Of a stretch of 64,000 nucleotides of DNA, positions 35,616 through 44,159 are shown one piece after another; position 1 is the stretch's first letter; each line of letters opens with the position of its first letter. The translations under genes were made by a program, and so were the position numbers. The notes beneath the pieces are model-generated. The model ran no database searches. It was not told the origin of the DNA and saw nothing but the letters and a program-made list of their open reading frames with translations. Location of the stretch: positions 334,366-398,365 of the forward strand of contig CAWIJL010000010.1 of assembly GCA_963836405.1 (NCBI GenBank). The letters run 5' to 3'. This DNA is from CAWIJJ01 sp963836405. Its GTDB lineage: Bacteria > Acidobacteriota > Terriglobia > Bryobacterales > Bryobacteraceae.

Positions 35616-36758
35616 ATGCCCTTCGCCGAGTCGGACAGCTGCCGCGTCTATTACCGGCTGGAAGGTTCGCGGACGCGCCCGCTGCTGGTGCTGGTGCACG
35701 CGCTCGGCACCGATCATGGGATGTGGGATCCGCAGATGCCGGCCCTGCTGCGCCACTTTCAGGTGCTCCGGCTGGACCTGCCTGGCCACGGCGCGTCGAC
35801 GTCGCCTCCCGGTGACTACTCGATGTCGTTCCTGGGGGCGGCGGTGCTCGCCGCAGTGGACGCGACGGGCCGCGACCGGTTCGCCTGCTGCGGCCTTTCG
35901 CTGGGCGGGATGGTCGCCCAATGGCTGGGTGCGCACGCCGGCGGACGCTTGGATGCGCTGGTCCTGGCCAACACCTCGCCGCGAGTGGAGGAACCCGCGA
36001 TATTCGATGCGGTGCGCACGGCTGTGCTGCGCGAGGGCATGGGTGTCGTGGAAAGCGTGACGATGGAGCTCTTCTTTTCGTCTTCTGCCGCGCATCCTGC
36101 CGCGGACTCGATCCGCACTGTGCTGCTGGCCACCGATCCGGTTGGATACGCCGGATGCTGCGCGGCCATTCGCGATCTGGACCATCGTCCGCTGCTGGGC
36201 GGCCTCGCCGTTCCCGCGCTGGTGATCGGTGGGGACCGCGACATCTCGACGCCCTGGGAGGGCCACGGCTCGGTGCTGGCTGCCGGCATTCCGGGCGCGC
36301 GTTCACGCATGCTCGCGGCCGGGCATCTCTCAAACCTGGAGCGGCCCTCCGGCTTCACCGCCGCGCTACTCGAATTCCTGCTGCCGGCGGCGCCGCCGGA
36401 TACGCTGGCCGCCGGTTTTGCGATGCGCCGCTCCGTGTTGGGGAACGCGCATGTGGACCGCGCTATCGCCAATACGACCGGCCTCACGCGCGACTTTCAG
36501 GAGTTGATCGCGCGCTACGCGTGGGGATCGGTGTGGACTCGGCCGGGCCTGGACACGCGCACGCGGCGCCTGCTGGTGCTGGCCATTACCGCATCGCTGG
36601 GCCGCTGGGAGGAATTCCGTTTGCACGTGACCACCGGCCTCGCGGCGGAACTGGAAGCGGAAGATCTCGAAGAGGTCCTGCTACAGGTGGCCGTCTACGC
36701 GGGGGTGCCGGCGGCCAACACCGGCTTTCAGATCGCGTCCGAAAAACGGCCTACCTGA
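35616..36758 (+). CDS. pcaL: Fused 3-oxoadipate enol-lactonase/4-carboxymuconolactone decarboxylase
   Basis: Two consecutive steps after PcaB in one protein. Residues 1-255 are an alpha/beta hydrolase: oxyanion region LVHALGTDHGMW, nucleophile elbow CGLSLGGMVAQ and final catalytic His in AAGHLSNLERP. Residues about 265-380 are the carboxymuconolactone decarboxylase domain (GNAHVDRAIANT, EFQELI-like segment, LDTRTRRLLVLA, HVTTGLA). The ATG at 35616 is chosen over GTG 35607 because GGAGGTGAG immediately precedes it. 380 residues. Fusions of this order (PcaL) are known in Actinobacteria and others. All key residues look intact. Confidence 0.9.
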   Translation: MPFAESDSCRVYYRLEGSRTRPLLVLVHALGTDHGMWDPQMPALLRHFQVLRLDLPGHGASTSPPGDYSMSFLGAAVLAAVDATGRDRFACCGLSLGGMVAQWLGAHAGGRLDALVLANTSPRVEEPAIFDAVRTAVLREGMGVVESVTMELFFSSSAAHPAADSIRTVLLATDPVGYAGCCAAIRDLDHRPLLGGLAVPALVIGGDRDISTPWEGHGSVLAAGIPGARSRMLAAGHLSNLERPSGFTAALLEFLLPAAPPDTLAAGFAMRRSVLGNAHVDRAIANTTGLTRDFQELIARYAWGSVWTRPGLDTRTRRLLVLAITASLGRWEEFRLHVTTGLAAELEAEDLEEVLLQVAVYAGVPAANTGFQIASEKRPT

Positions 36759-37164
36759 TCGTGACCGCCGCCGGTGGACCCGGTGGCGCCCTCCCCGCTC
36801 GCACCCAGCTCGGCCTCGACCACCGCTTGCGCAAACAGCCCGGTGGGAAGAGCAACGAGCAGAAGGGCGCCGCAAATGTCCAGGATCGAACGGACCTCGC
36901 CGATTGAGGATAGGGCGGCAGGTTGACAGGCCAACTGGGGAAACGACCCCTATCCTTCAGCGTCGAAAATGATACGTTCCAACGTTTACCGCAGCGATTC
37001 GTGCGGGGCCTCACGTTAACGATAAACACAAGAGATTCCGCTACTGCCATTTCAGTTTCAATGTCAGTCGTTCAGGGTATCGGGGGAGGCGGCGGGAAAG
37101 GTCATAATCGACTCACACCGTCGCTCCGGGTGAGCGACCATCTTCCGTTCAGGAGTCGATAATA
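36759..37164. other. Intergenic region upstream of the TonB receptor, no gene supported
   Basis: About 400 bases with no convincing coding region. A TTGACA at 36923-36928 could be a -35 element, but no good -10 sits at 17 bp. Short repeats or hairpins were not seen. It should contain the promoter and leader of the 3.4-kb receptor gene. Confidence 0.4.
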
Positions 37165-40100
37165 ATGGGGATTCGCATCGTCCTGTCATTAGCCGTCGTG
37201 TGTTTGGCGGTTGCGCCGGCCCAGGAATTCCGCGGCACATTGAGCGGCCGCGTCACCGATCAGCAAAACGCCGGCATTCCGGGAGCTCGGGTATCGGTCA
37301 ACTCCAAGGACACGGGCGCCAGGTCTCAGACTCTTACGGCCGCCGACGGCAGCTACACGATTCCGTTTCTTCCGCCGGGAAAATACACGGTTTCGGCCGA
37401 AGCTCCGTCCTTCAAAACCTATCTGAACACCGAGGTATCGGTCACTACCAACGAGCGGCAGCGACTCGACATCCAGCTTGAAATCGGCAGGGTCGATCAA
37501 TCGGTGACCGTCAGCGCGGAAGCCGGCATGCTCCAAACCAACACGGCATCCACCGGGCAGGTGATCAATCAGCACCAGATCGACAACATGCCGATGAATG
37601 GCCGGACTCCGCTGGTGCTGGCACAACTCGCCTTCGGCGTGACGCCGAACAGCGATCCCAAGTTCGCGCGGCCGTTCGACAACTCCGGGCCGTCGGACTT
37701 TTCAATGGGGGGCGCGCCCAGCCGCAGCAACGAACTGCTGCTCGACGGCGCGCCGGACACGACCGGGAACAGCCGTGTGGCTTACAATCCGCCGGTGGAC
37801 GCGGTTCAGGAGGTGAAGGTCGAAACCTTCCAATCCGACGCGGCCTACGGACACACAGGCGGGGGCACGGTGAACGTGGTGCTGAAGGGTGGGACCAACA
37901 CGGTGCACGGCGCCGCCTACGAGTTCAACCAGGTCTCCGCGCTGGCGGCCACGCCGTTCTTTACGAACCGCTCCGGGCAGAAGAAGCCCGCCGGCAACTT
38001 CAACCAATGGGGCATCAATGCCGGCGGACCTATCTGGGTGCCCAAGATCTTCAATGGCCGCGACCGGGTTTTTTGGTATTTCGCGTATGAAGGGATCCGG
38101 GATTCCTTCCCCGAGCCGCTGACATCCACGGTTCCGACCCAGGCCGAACGCAACGGCGACTTCTCCGCGCTTCTGGACGTCGGCGCCAATTACCAGCTTT
38201 ACGATCCCACCACGGGCGTGAAGCAGGGTTCGCGCGTGACTCGCCTTCCGTTCCCCAACAACATGATTCCCCAGGACCGAATCAGCCCGATTGCCAAAGC
38301 GTACCTCCAGTTCTATCCGCTGCCCAACCAGCCCGGCAGGGCCGACGGGCAGGACAACTACCTGGCCAACTCGGTCCGCCGCGACAACTACAACAGCGAA
38401 ATCGGACGCCTCGATTTCAACATCAGCGACCGGCACAAGTTCTTCTGGAATTTCCGCCATAACGACCGCCTCGAAGATCGCGGCAACCGCTTCGCGAATA
38501 TCGCCACCGGCAATTTCCTGAGCCGCATCAACTGGGGCACCATGATCGACGATGTGTACACGTTCTCGCCCACCTGGCTGCTGAACACTCGCCTGAACTG
38601 GACCCGGTTTACCGAAGGCAACGCCCGCCCGAGCGACGGCTTCGACTTCACGTCACTCGGTTTTCCGCAATATCTGGCCGCGGCTTCGGCCAAGAATGTT
38701 CTGCCGACGCTCGATTTCGACAAGTTCACCGACATCGGGTCCAGCGGCGGTAGCATCACGCCGTTCGACATCTTCCAGATTTTCGCCACCGCGACGAAGA
38801 TCAGTGGCTCGCACTCGCTCAAGTTCGGGCTCGACCTGCGCGAATCGCGCGAAAGTTCGGCGAACTACGGCAATTCGAGCGGCAGCTATCAGTTCCGGTC
38901 GGACCTGGTGCGCGGGCCGCTGGACAATTCGCCGGGATCGCCGCTGGGACAGGACTTCGCTTCCTTCCTCCTCGGGTATCCCACGGGCGGCAGTTTCGAC
39001 GTCAACACCACGCGCACCAACCAGGCGAAATACATGGCGCTGTTTGTGCAGGACGATTTCCGCGCCCTCTCCAACCTGGTTCTGAACCTGGGGCTCCGGT
39101 TCGAACACGAGTTCGCGACCACCGAGAGGTTCAACCGGTCGGTGAACGGCTTCGACTTCTCCACGCCCAGCCCGATCGCCCAGCAGGCCGAAGCCGCGTA
39201 TGCGGCCCACCCCGTGGCTGGTTTGCCGGTATCGGACTTCAACGTGAATGGCGGCTTGCTGTTTGCGGGACCGGGCCGCCGGGAGTTGTATGACACCAGT
39301 TGGGGCTACTTCAGCCCGCGATTCGGATTCGCGTGGACACCGGCGGGAGTTGGCGGAAAAACCGTGATTCGCGGCGGCGGCGGAATGTTCGTATTCCCCA
39401 TCGGAACCACCGGGCTCAACCAAACCGGCTTCAGCCAGTCGACTCCGATTTTGGGCGCGTCCGCGACCGGCGGCCTGAGGCCAACCTCAACGCTTGCCGA
39501 TCCGTTCCCGACGGGGATCGCGCAGCCGACCGGATCCTCGCTCGGCCTCGAGACCTATCTGGGCCGCGGGGTTTCGTTCTATAACCCGAATCCCAAGAAT
39601 CCGTATTCCCTGCGATGGACGTTCGATGTGCAGCGGCAGTTAGGCAGGGGCATGGTGGTGGAGTTGGGCTACACCGGAAATCACTCGGTGCACCTGCCCA
39701 TCGACCAGCAATTGGATTACCTGCCGGAGCAATACCTGAGCACGTCTCCGTTCCGCGACCAGGCGGTGATCGACCGTAATAGCGCCAACGTCCCGAATCC
39801 CTTTGCGGGCCTGCTGCCCGGCACTAACATGAACGGCTCCACCATTTCGTTCAGCCAACTGGTGCGGGCTTACCCGCAGTTCACCAGCGTCAACATGCAG
39901 CGGCTTAACGACGGCAGTTCCTACTTTCATGGCCTTCAGGCCCGGTTCGAGAAGCGCTACGCGCACGGGCTGCAGTTCCTGATGAACTACCAGTTCGCGC
40001 GCACCATCGAGAGCCTGAGCCGGCTGAACGATTTCGGACCGATCGAAAAGCGGCCGGCGAGCATTGATCGCCCGCACCGTTTCGTCACCAGCGCCTCCTA

Positions 40101-40590
40101 CGAACTCCCGTTCGGGATAGGCAAACCGTTCGGCGGAGATACGGGGCCGGTGATCACGCGCGTGATCGGCGGTTGGGTGGTCAACGGCATTTACTCCTAC
40201 GAAAGCGGGCGTCCCGCGGGATCGTGGGGCGACGTAATCTATAGCGGCGGCCCGCTGAACTGGGACGCGCGCGGCGTGGACGGCGCCTTCGATACCACGC
40301 AATTCAATCGCAACTCGAAGGAGCAACTCTCCAATCACGTTCGCGTTTTCCCGACTTACTTCGGGAACCTGCGCAACGACGCTACCAACAACGTGGACCT
40401 CTCCGTTCTGAAGAACACCGACATCACCGAGCGGGTGAAGCTTCAGTTCCGCGTGGAAGCGTTCAACGCCTTCAACCATGCCGTGTTCAACGGCCCCCAG
40501 TTGAACCCGACGTCTTCGAATTTCGGCACCATCACGAGCGTCAGCAATCTGGAGCGGCACATCCAGATGGGCCTCCGGATGACCTGGTAG
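37165..40590 (+). CDS. TonB-dependent receptor, Oar-like with CarboxypepD_reg domain
   Basis: Outer-membrane transporter or adhesin of the Oar-like group expanded in Acidobacteria. Signal peptide GIRIVLSLAVVCLAVAPA is followed by a carboxypeptidase-regulatory-like domain (GTLSGRVTDQQNAGIPGARV to about residue 105), then a plug-like region (NHRQIDNMPMNG-type motif, here INQHQIDNMPMNGRTP). The long beta-barrel ends with LERHIQMGLRMTW and a terminal aromatic residue. 1141 residues, complete. These receptors often import plant-derived oligosaccharides, but substrate cannot be inferred. The following DUF1080 gene begins 43 nt downstream on the same strand. Confidence 0.92.
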   Translation: MGIRIVLSLAVVCLAVAPAQEFRGTLSGRVTDQQNAGIPGARVSVNSKDTGARSQTLTAADGSYTIPFLPPGKYTVSAEAPSFKTYLNTEVSVTTNERQRLDIQLEIGRVDQSVTVSAEAGMLQTNTASTGQVINQHQIDNMPMNGRTPLVLAQLAFGVTPNSDPKFARPFDNSGPSDFSMGGAPSRSNELLLDGAPDTTGNSRVAYNPPVDAVQEVKVETFQSDAAYGHTGGGTVNVVLKGGTNTVHGAAYEFNQVSALAATPFFTNRSGQKKPAGNFNQWGINAGGPIWVPKIFNGRDRVFWYFAYEGIRDSFPEPLTSTVPTQAERNGDFSALLDVGANYQLYDPTTGVKQGSRVTRLPFPNNMIPQDRISPIAKAYLQFYPLPNQPGRADGQDNYLANSVRRDNYNSEIGRLDFNISDRHKFFWNFRHNDRLEDRGNRFANIATGNFLSRINWGTMIDDVYTFSPTWLLNTRLNWTRFTEGNARPSDGFDFTSLGFPQYLAAASAKNVLPTLDFDKFTDIGSSGGSITPFDIFQIFATATKISGSHSLKFGLDLRESRESSANYGNSSGSYQFRSDLVRGPLDNSPGSPLGQDFASFLLGYPTGGSFDVNTTRTNQAKYMALFVQDDFRALSNLVLNLGLRFEHEFATTERFNRSVNGFDFSTPSPIAQQAEAAYAAHPVAGLPVSDFNVNGGLLFAGPGRRELYDTSWGYFSPRFGFAWTPAGVGGKTVIRGGGGMFVFPIGTTGLNQTGFSQSTPILGASATGGLRPTSTLADPFPTGIAQPTGSSLGLETYLGRGVSFYNPNPKNPYSLRWTFDVQRQLGRGMVVELGYTGNHSVHLPIDQQLDYLPEQYLSTSPFRDQAVIDRNSANVPNPFAGLLPGTNMNGSTISFSQLVRAYPQFTSVNMQRLNDGSSYFHGLQARFEKRYAHGLQFLMNYQFARTIESLSRLNDFGPIEKRPASIDRPHRFVTSASYELPFGIGKPFGGDTGPVITRVIGGWVVNGIYSYESGRPAGSWGDVIYSGGPLNWDARGVDGAFDTTQFNRNSKEQLSNHVRVFPTYFGNLRNDATNNVDLSVLKNTDITERVKLQFRVEAFNAFNHAVFNGPQLNPTSSNFGTITSVSNLERHIQMGLRMTW

Positions 40591-40633
40591 CCCGCCCGCG
40601 ATCGTTAACGGGCGCCTGAGGTATCGTGGATCG

Positions 40634-41350
40634 ATGCCTCTCCTCAGAATCTTTCTTCCCGGCCTCCTGGCGCTGGCGGCCGCGGCCCAGCAGGGGCCGT
40701 GGAAGCCGCTCTTCGACGGGCGGTCGCTGGCCGGTTGGATGTGGAGCACGGCGTCGGATCCACCGGCGCCGAGTTGGGCGGCCGAAAACGGGATGCTGCG
40801 CACCACGCCCGGCAAAGGCACCGAGGTGTACCTGCTCACGCGCGAGTCGTTTTCCGACTTCGATATGGAATTCGAGTGGAAGGCGGAGGCTGGCGCGAAC
40901 TCCGGCGTGAAGTATCGGTTTCAGGGTTACTGGGTGAACGGGCAGAACCGCGAGAAACCGGAAGGGCCGGGACGCATCGAGCCGGTTGCGCTCGAATACC
41001 AGATCATCGACGACGAGCGGCATCCGGACGCGCTGAGCGACCGCAAGCACACCACGGCCGCGATCTACGAATACTGGCCGGCCCAGACCTCCGGTCCGGC
41101 CAAAGCGGACGTCTGGCATACGGGCCGCATCGTAGCGAACGGGCTGCACATCGAGCACTGGCTGGACGGACGCAAAGTGGTGGACGTCGGGCTGGACTCA
41201 CCCGAAGTGCAGGAGTCCTTCGCGAAGAGCCAGCGCCGCGGCTCGTCTCCGCTGCTCGCGAAGCAAGCGCGCCGCGATTCGCCGATTGCGCTCCAGATGC
41301 ACGACGGAGCGGTGTGGTTCCGGAACCTGCGCATTCGCAGATTGAATTAG
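40634..41350 (+). CDS. DUF1080 (3-keto-disaccharide hydrolase-like) secreted protein
   Basis: Second DUF1080 paralogue. A short signal peptide (PLLRIFLPGLLALAAAAQ) precedes the family opening PLFDGRSLAGWMW. DFDMEFEWKAEAGANSGVKY and the C-terminal VWFRNLRIRRLN match the family exactly. 238 residues. It directly follows the TonB receptor (43 nt), an arrangement that often pairs an outer-membrane glycan receptor with a periplasmic hydrolase, so the two may act on the same sugar. The converging membrane-protein gene ends 16 bp downstream. Confidence 0.85.
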   Translation: MPLLRIFLPGLLALAAAAQQGPWKPLFDGRSLAGWMWSTASDPPAPSWAAENGMLRTTPGKGTEVYLLTRESFSDFDMEFEWKAEAGANSGVKYRFQGYWVNGQNREKPEGPGRIEPVALEYQIIDDERHPDALSDRKHTTAAIYEYWPAQTSGPAKADVWHTGRIVANGLHIEHWLDGRKVVDVGLDSPEVQESFAKSQRRGSSPLLAKQARRDSPIALQMHDGAVWFRNLRIRRLN

Positions 41351-41366
41351 CCTAAAACCGCGACCA

Positions 41367-42845
41367 TTACGGAAGAAGCACAAACCGGTCCACGGCGATG
41401 CGCGCGCTTTTTTCCGCGCGGCTGCGGGAACGGTTGAACATCACCTGAAATTCGCCGCACTCGTGGACTGAGCCGGGAACCTGGTAGTCGATAGATTCGG
41501 GAATCGCGGTGATCGGGTCCACGGAAAGATTCGGAGCGGAGAGCACCGGCTGGATTCCCAGGCTGACTGTGTGGGCGCCGGTCCGATCCACGGCAAGCAA
41601 CTCCAGGGTGACGGTGCCCGGGTAACGGTCGGCGTTCCAGATCTCCACGCGGACTTTGCGGCAGCAGGACAAGTCAACCGGCGGATCCAGTTTCTGATGC
41701 GCCTCCATTTTCAGCGGCCAGTGGTCGGTCGATCGGAAGGAGAGAGCGGCCGGACTGCCGCGCTGCTTCCAGGAATTGGGCGGCGGCCGGCGGAAGGCGA
41801 GTCGGTAGATCCAGTATTCGCCGCCGAAAGGGATGCTGTAAGTGCGCGCCGCTCTGACGGCTCCGCCTCCGGTGGGCAGCAGGGGGTCGATCAGCGTGGT
41901 TACTTTACGCAGTTCGGGCCAGAGGATCACTCCGGGAAAATCGCCGCCGGGCGGAAGCGGAGCAAGTTGCACGGGCGCACCCGGTGGGTTGTCGGCCGCG
42001 CCCCTCGCGCTTTCGGCGCGCGCCGGCTCGAACAGTTCGCGCATGATTTCCCGGGCGCTGGCCGCCGGTCCCCGCTTCTGGCCGAATCCCCATCCCCACG
42101 CGTTTCCCCCGCGCATGCCGATGCCGCCGATAGTAAGGCCGGCCGCAAGCAGGATTGTCATCGCGATTCCGTAGCCGGTTTGCGGAAGGGGACGGCTGCG
42201 CTGGGCAGCAGCCGCACCGGAAGTCAACGCGAAGAGCGTGAGAACGGCGGTACTCATGCCAAACAGCGCCGAAGCGGCCAGCCAGTGCCGGGACAGAAGC
42301 GCGGTGGTCCCGCATTGCAGCAGCGCGGCGGCCAGGAGCCCGGCGGCGAGGTCCGGCGTCCAGGTGCGGTGTGCCGCTTGGAGCAGAGCGAACGGCTCCC
42401 TTACGGCTGATTCCGTTGCGCCAGGCCCCTTATGTTCCATCCAGCCCGTGTAAAGCAGGCGCGTGGCGGTTACGATCAGGGCGAGAGCCGCCGCCAGGGC
42501 CGCCGGTGAAAAACTTGCCAGGAGCACGGTGGCGGGCGCAAACCATACCGCCACGGTGGATGTCCGCAGGATCGTTTCAAGCGGCCGGTCTCCGCCCTCG
42601 CGGCGCGGCAGCAGCAGGAACAATACGAAGGTGACCGCCGCGCTCCACAGCCACGCCGTGATCGCATAGAACAAAGCCAGGCCGGCAACCGTCAGGAAAG
42701 GCTGGCGCAAAAGCCGCGGCCCGATCGACAACTTCCACAGCACCGCCCCCGTGGCCGCGAGGCTGAGCGCCTGGATCCAGGGCGCGAATCTGCCCTGCTT
42801 TTCGGGTCGAGGAGCACCGGTGGTGGAAAACAGCTCGGTCTGCAC
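41367..42845 (-). CDS. Polytopic membrane protein with C-terminal extracytoplasmic domain, unknown
   Basis: Not recognised. Hydrophobic segments between about residues 20 and 260 (ALSLAATGAVLWKL, AVTFVLFLLLP, VLLASFSPAALAAALALIV, ILLAAGLTIGGIGM) suggest about six to eight helices. The C-terminal ~220 residues are hydrophilic and beta-rich (VRAARTYSIPFGGEYWIY, VTLELLAVDRTGAHTVSLGI, FQVMFNRSRSRAEKSARI) and contain CCRKVRVEIWNADR. Two starts are possible: TTG at 42914, only 13 bp from the divergent dehydrogenase start, or GTG at 42845 with a GGAG further upstream; the latter is used. The function is unknown. Confidence 0.55.
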   Translation of the reverse strand: MQTELFSTTGAPRPEKQGRFAPWIQALSLAATGAVLWKLSIGPRLLRQPFLTVAGLALFYAITAWLWSAAVTFVLFLLLPRREGGDRPLETILRTSTVAVWFAPATVLLASFSPAALAAALALIVTATRLLYTGWMEHKGPGATESAVREPFALLQAAHRTWTPDLAAGLLAAALLQCGTTALLSRHWLAASALFGMSTAVLTLFALTSGAAAAQRSRPLPQTGYGIAMTILLAAGLTIGGIGMRGGNAWGWGFGQKRGPAASAREIMRELFEPARAESARGAADNPPGAPVQLAPLPPGGDFPGVILWPELRKVTTLIDPLLPTGGGAVRAARTYSIPFGGEYWIYRLAFRRPPPNSWKQRGSPAALSFRSTDHWPLKMEAHQKLDPPVDLSCCRKVRVEIWNADRYPGTVTLELLAVDRTGAHTVSLGIQPVLSAPNLSVDPITAIPESIDYQVPGSVHECGEFQVMFNRSRSRAEKSARIAVDRFVLLP

Positions 42846-42927
42846 GGCGATGGTTTTTTCGACTCCGGCGCCCGGTATCCGGTTCCCGCAGTGAGGTAAA
42901 GCGGGCGCGTTCAAGTACGATATCTAG

Positions 42928-43926
42928 ATGCAAGCACTTCTTCTCAGCGAATACAAGCGGCTGGAACTGGTCCGCATGCCGGAACCTGAGATCGGTCCGC
43001 AGGATGTCCTGGTCCGCGTCCGCGCCTGCGGAATCTGCGGCAGCGACGTTCACGGGTTCGATGGCTCGACCGGCAGGCGGATCCCGCCCATCGTGATGGG
43101 ACACGAAGCCGCGGGAGAAGTGGCGGCCGTAGGCGCGGAGGTGACGGACCTGGCGGCGGGCGACCGCGTGACCTTCGACTCGACCATATACTGCGGGCAG
43201 TGCTTTTACTGCGCGCGCGGCGAAATGAACCTTTGCGACAACCGGCAGGTGCTGGGCGTCTCTCCCGGAGAATACCGCCGCCACGGAGCGTTCGCCGAGT
43301 ATGTCTCCGTGCCGCGGCGGATCGTGTACCCGCTCCCCGACAGCATGAGCTTCGAACAGGCCGCGCTCCTCGAAGCGGTTTCGGTGGCCATCCACGGGGT
43401 CAACCTGACGCCGGTGCGGCTGGGGGATCGGGCGGTGGTGATCGGCAGCGGCATGATAGGCCTGCTCACGATTCAGGCGCTGCGCGCGGCCGGATGCTCG
43501 GAGATTACTGCCGTAGATCCCGATGAAACCCGCCTTCCCCTGGCGCTCGAAGCCGGAGCTACCGCGGCGCAGAAGCCGGACCAGGGGGTAGAGGGAAAGG
43601 ACGTCGCGATCGAGTGCGTCGGCGCCAACGACGCCGTGCAGAAGGCCTTCCACGCGGTGCGTAAGGGCGGCGCCGTCACCCTCGTCGGCAACGTTTCCCC
43701 GAAGGTCGAATTGCCGTTGCAGTGGATCGTCTCGCGGCAGATCCGCGTGCAGGGCTCCTGCGCGTCTTGTGGAGAGTTTTCAACCGCCATCAAAATGATT
43801 TCGAGCGGAGCCATCAAAGTGAATTCCCTGATCAGCGCGGTGGCGCCGCTCGAAGACGGACCGGCATGGTTCGCGCGGCTCTACGGCCGCGAGCCGAATC
43901 TGATGAAAGTGGTGCTGCGGCCGTGA
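42928..43926 (+). CDS. Zinc-dependent medium-chain alcohol/sugar dehydrogenase
   Basis: NAD(P)-dependent MDR dehydrogenase, probably for a polyol, threonine or sugar alcohol. The catalytic zinc region CGICGSDVHGFDG starts at about residue 34 and is followed by GHEAAGEVAAVG. The structural zinc Cys set is CGQCFYCARGEMNLC. The cofactor loop VIGSGMIGLLTIQALRAAG is a normal Rossmann fold. 332 residues, complete and close to the L-threonine/galactitol/sorbitol dehydrogenase group; substrate not resolvable. It is divergent from the membrane-protein gene and ends just before a strongly structured intergenic segment. Confidence 0.88.
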   Translation: MQALLLSEYKRLELVRMPEPEIGPQDVLVRVRACGICGSDVHGFDGSTGRRIPPIVMGHEAAGEVAAVGAEVTDLAAGDRVTFDSTIYCGQCFYCARGEMNLCDNRQVLGVSPGEYRRHGAFAEYVSVPRRIVYPLPDSMSFEQAALLEAVSVAIHGVNLTPVRLGDRAVVIGSGMIGLLTIQALRAAGCSEITAVDPDETRLPLALEAGATAAQKPDQGVEGKDVAIECVGANDAVQKAFHAVRKGGAVTLVGNVSPKVELPLQWIVSRQIRVQGSCASCGEFSTAIKMISSGAIKVNSLISAVAPLEDGPAWFARLYGREPNLMKVVLRP

Positions 43927-43944
43927 CCGATCGGAAAACGTAGG

Positions 43945-44007
43945 AGGGGCCTACAAGCCAAAAGACCGCGCGGTAGGTTGGTCTTCCTCCGGTTCGGCGA
44001 GGCCCCT
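43945..44007 (+). ncRNA. Candidate structured RNA (three-helix element) between dehydrogenase and regulator genes
   Basis: An outer stem of eight perfect pairs, AGGGGCCT (43945-43952) with AGGCCCCT (44000-44007), encloses an inner AAGACC/GGTCTT pair and a CCG-GTT-CGG mini-hairpin. A CTCTTTTCTG tract follows soon after the outer stem, as in an intrinsic terminator. The closed part is about 63 nt. It may be a small RNA, a leader of the regulator gene at 44160, or just a terminator for the dehydrogenase. It is too short and has no anticodon arm for tRNA. Function unknown. Confidence 0.4.
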
Positions 44008-44159
44008 GCCTCTTTTCTGAAATGCACGGCTTTTGCCAGGGACCCGCGCGAACGGAATCATTAATTTAGCGAAGGCCGTGACGTTCCGGACAGTCCACCA
44101 TCTGGGCGTCGTGTAAAGTACTTGGACACCAGGGTGTACGTGCGATAGACTGGTTCGCC

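Noticed and set aside
36923..37162. Possible 79-residue gene before the TonB receptor
   Set aside because: No ribosome site or homology, and it lies where a promoter and leader are expected.
43946..44007. tRNA
   Set aside because: The outer stem looks like an acceptor stem, but the element is only about 62 nt with no anticodon or T arm of standard size.
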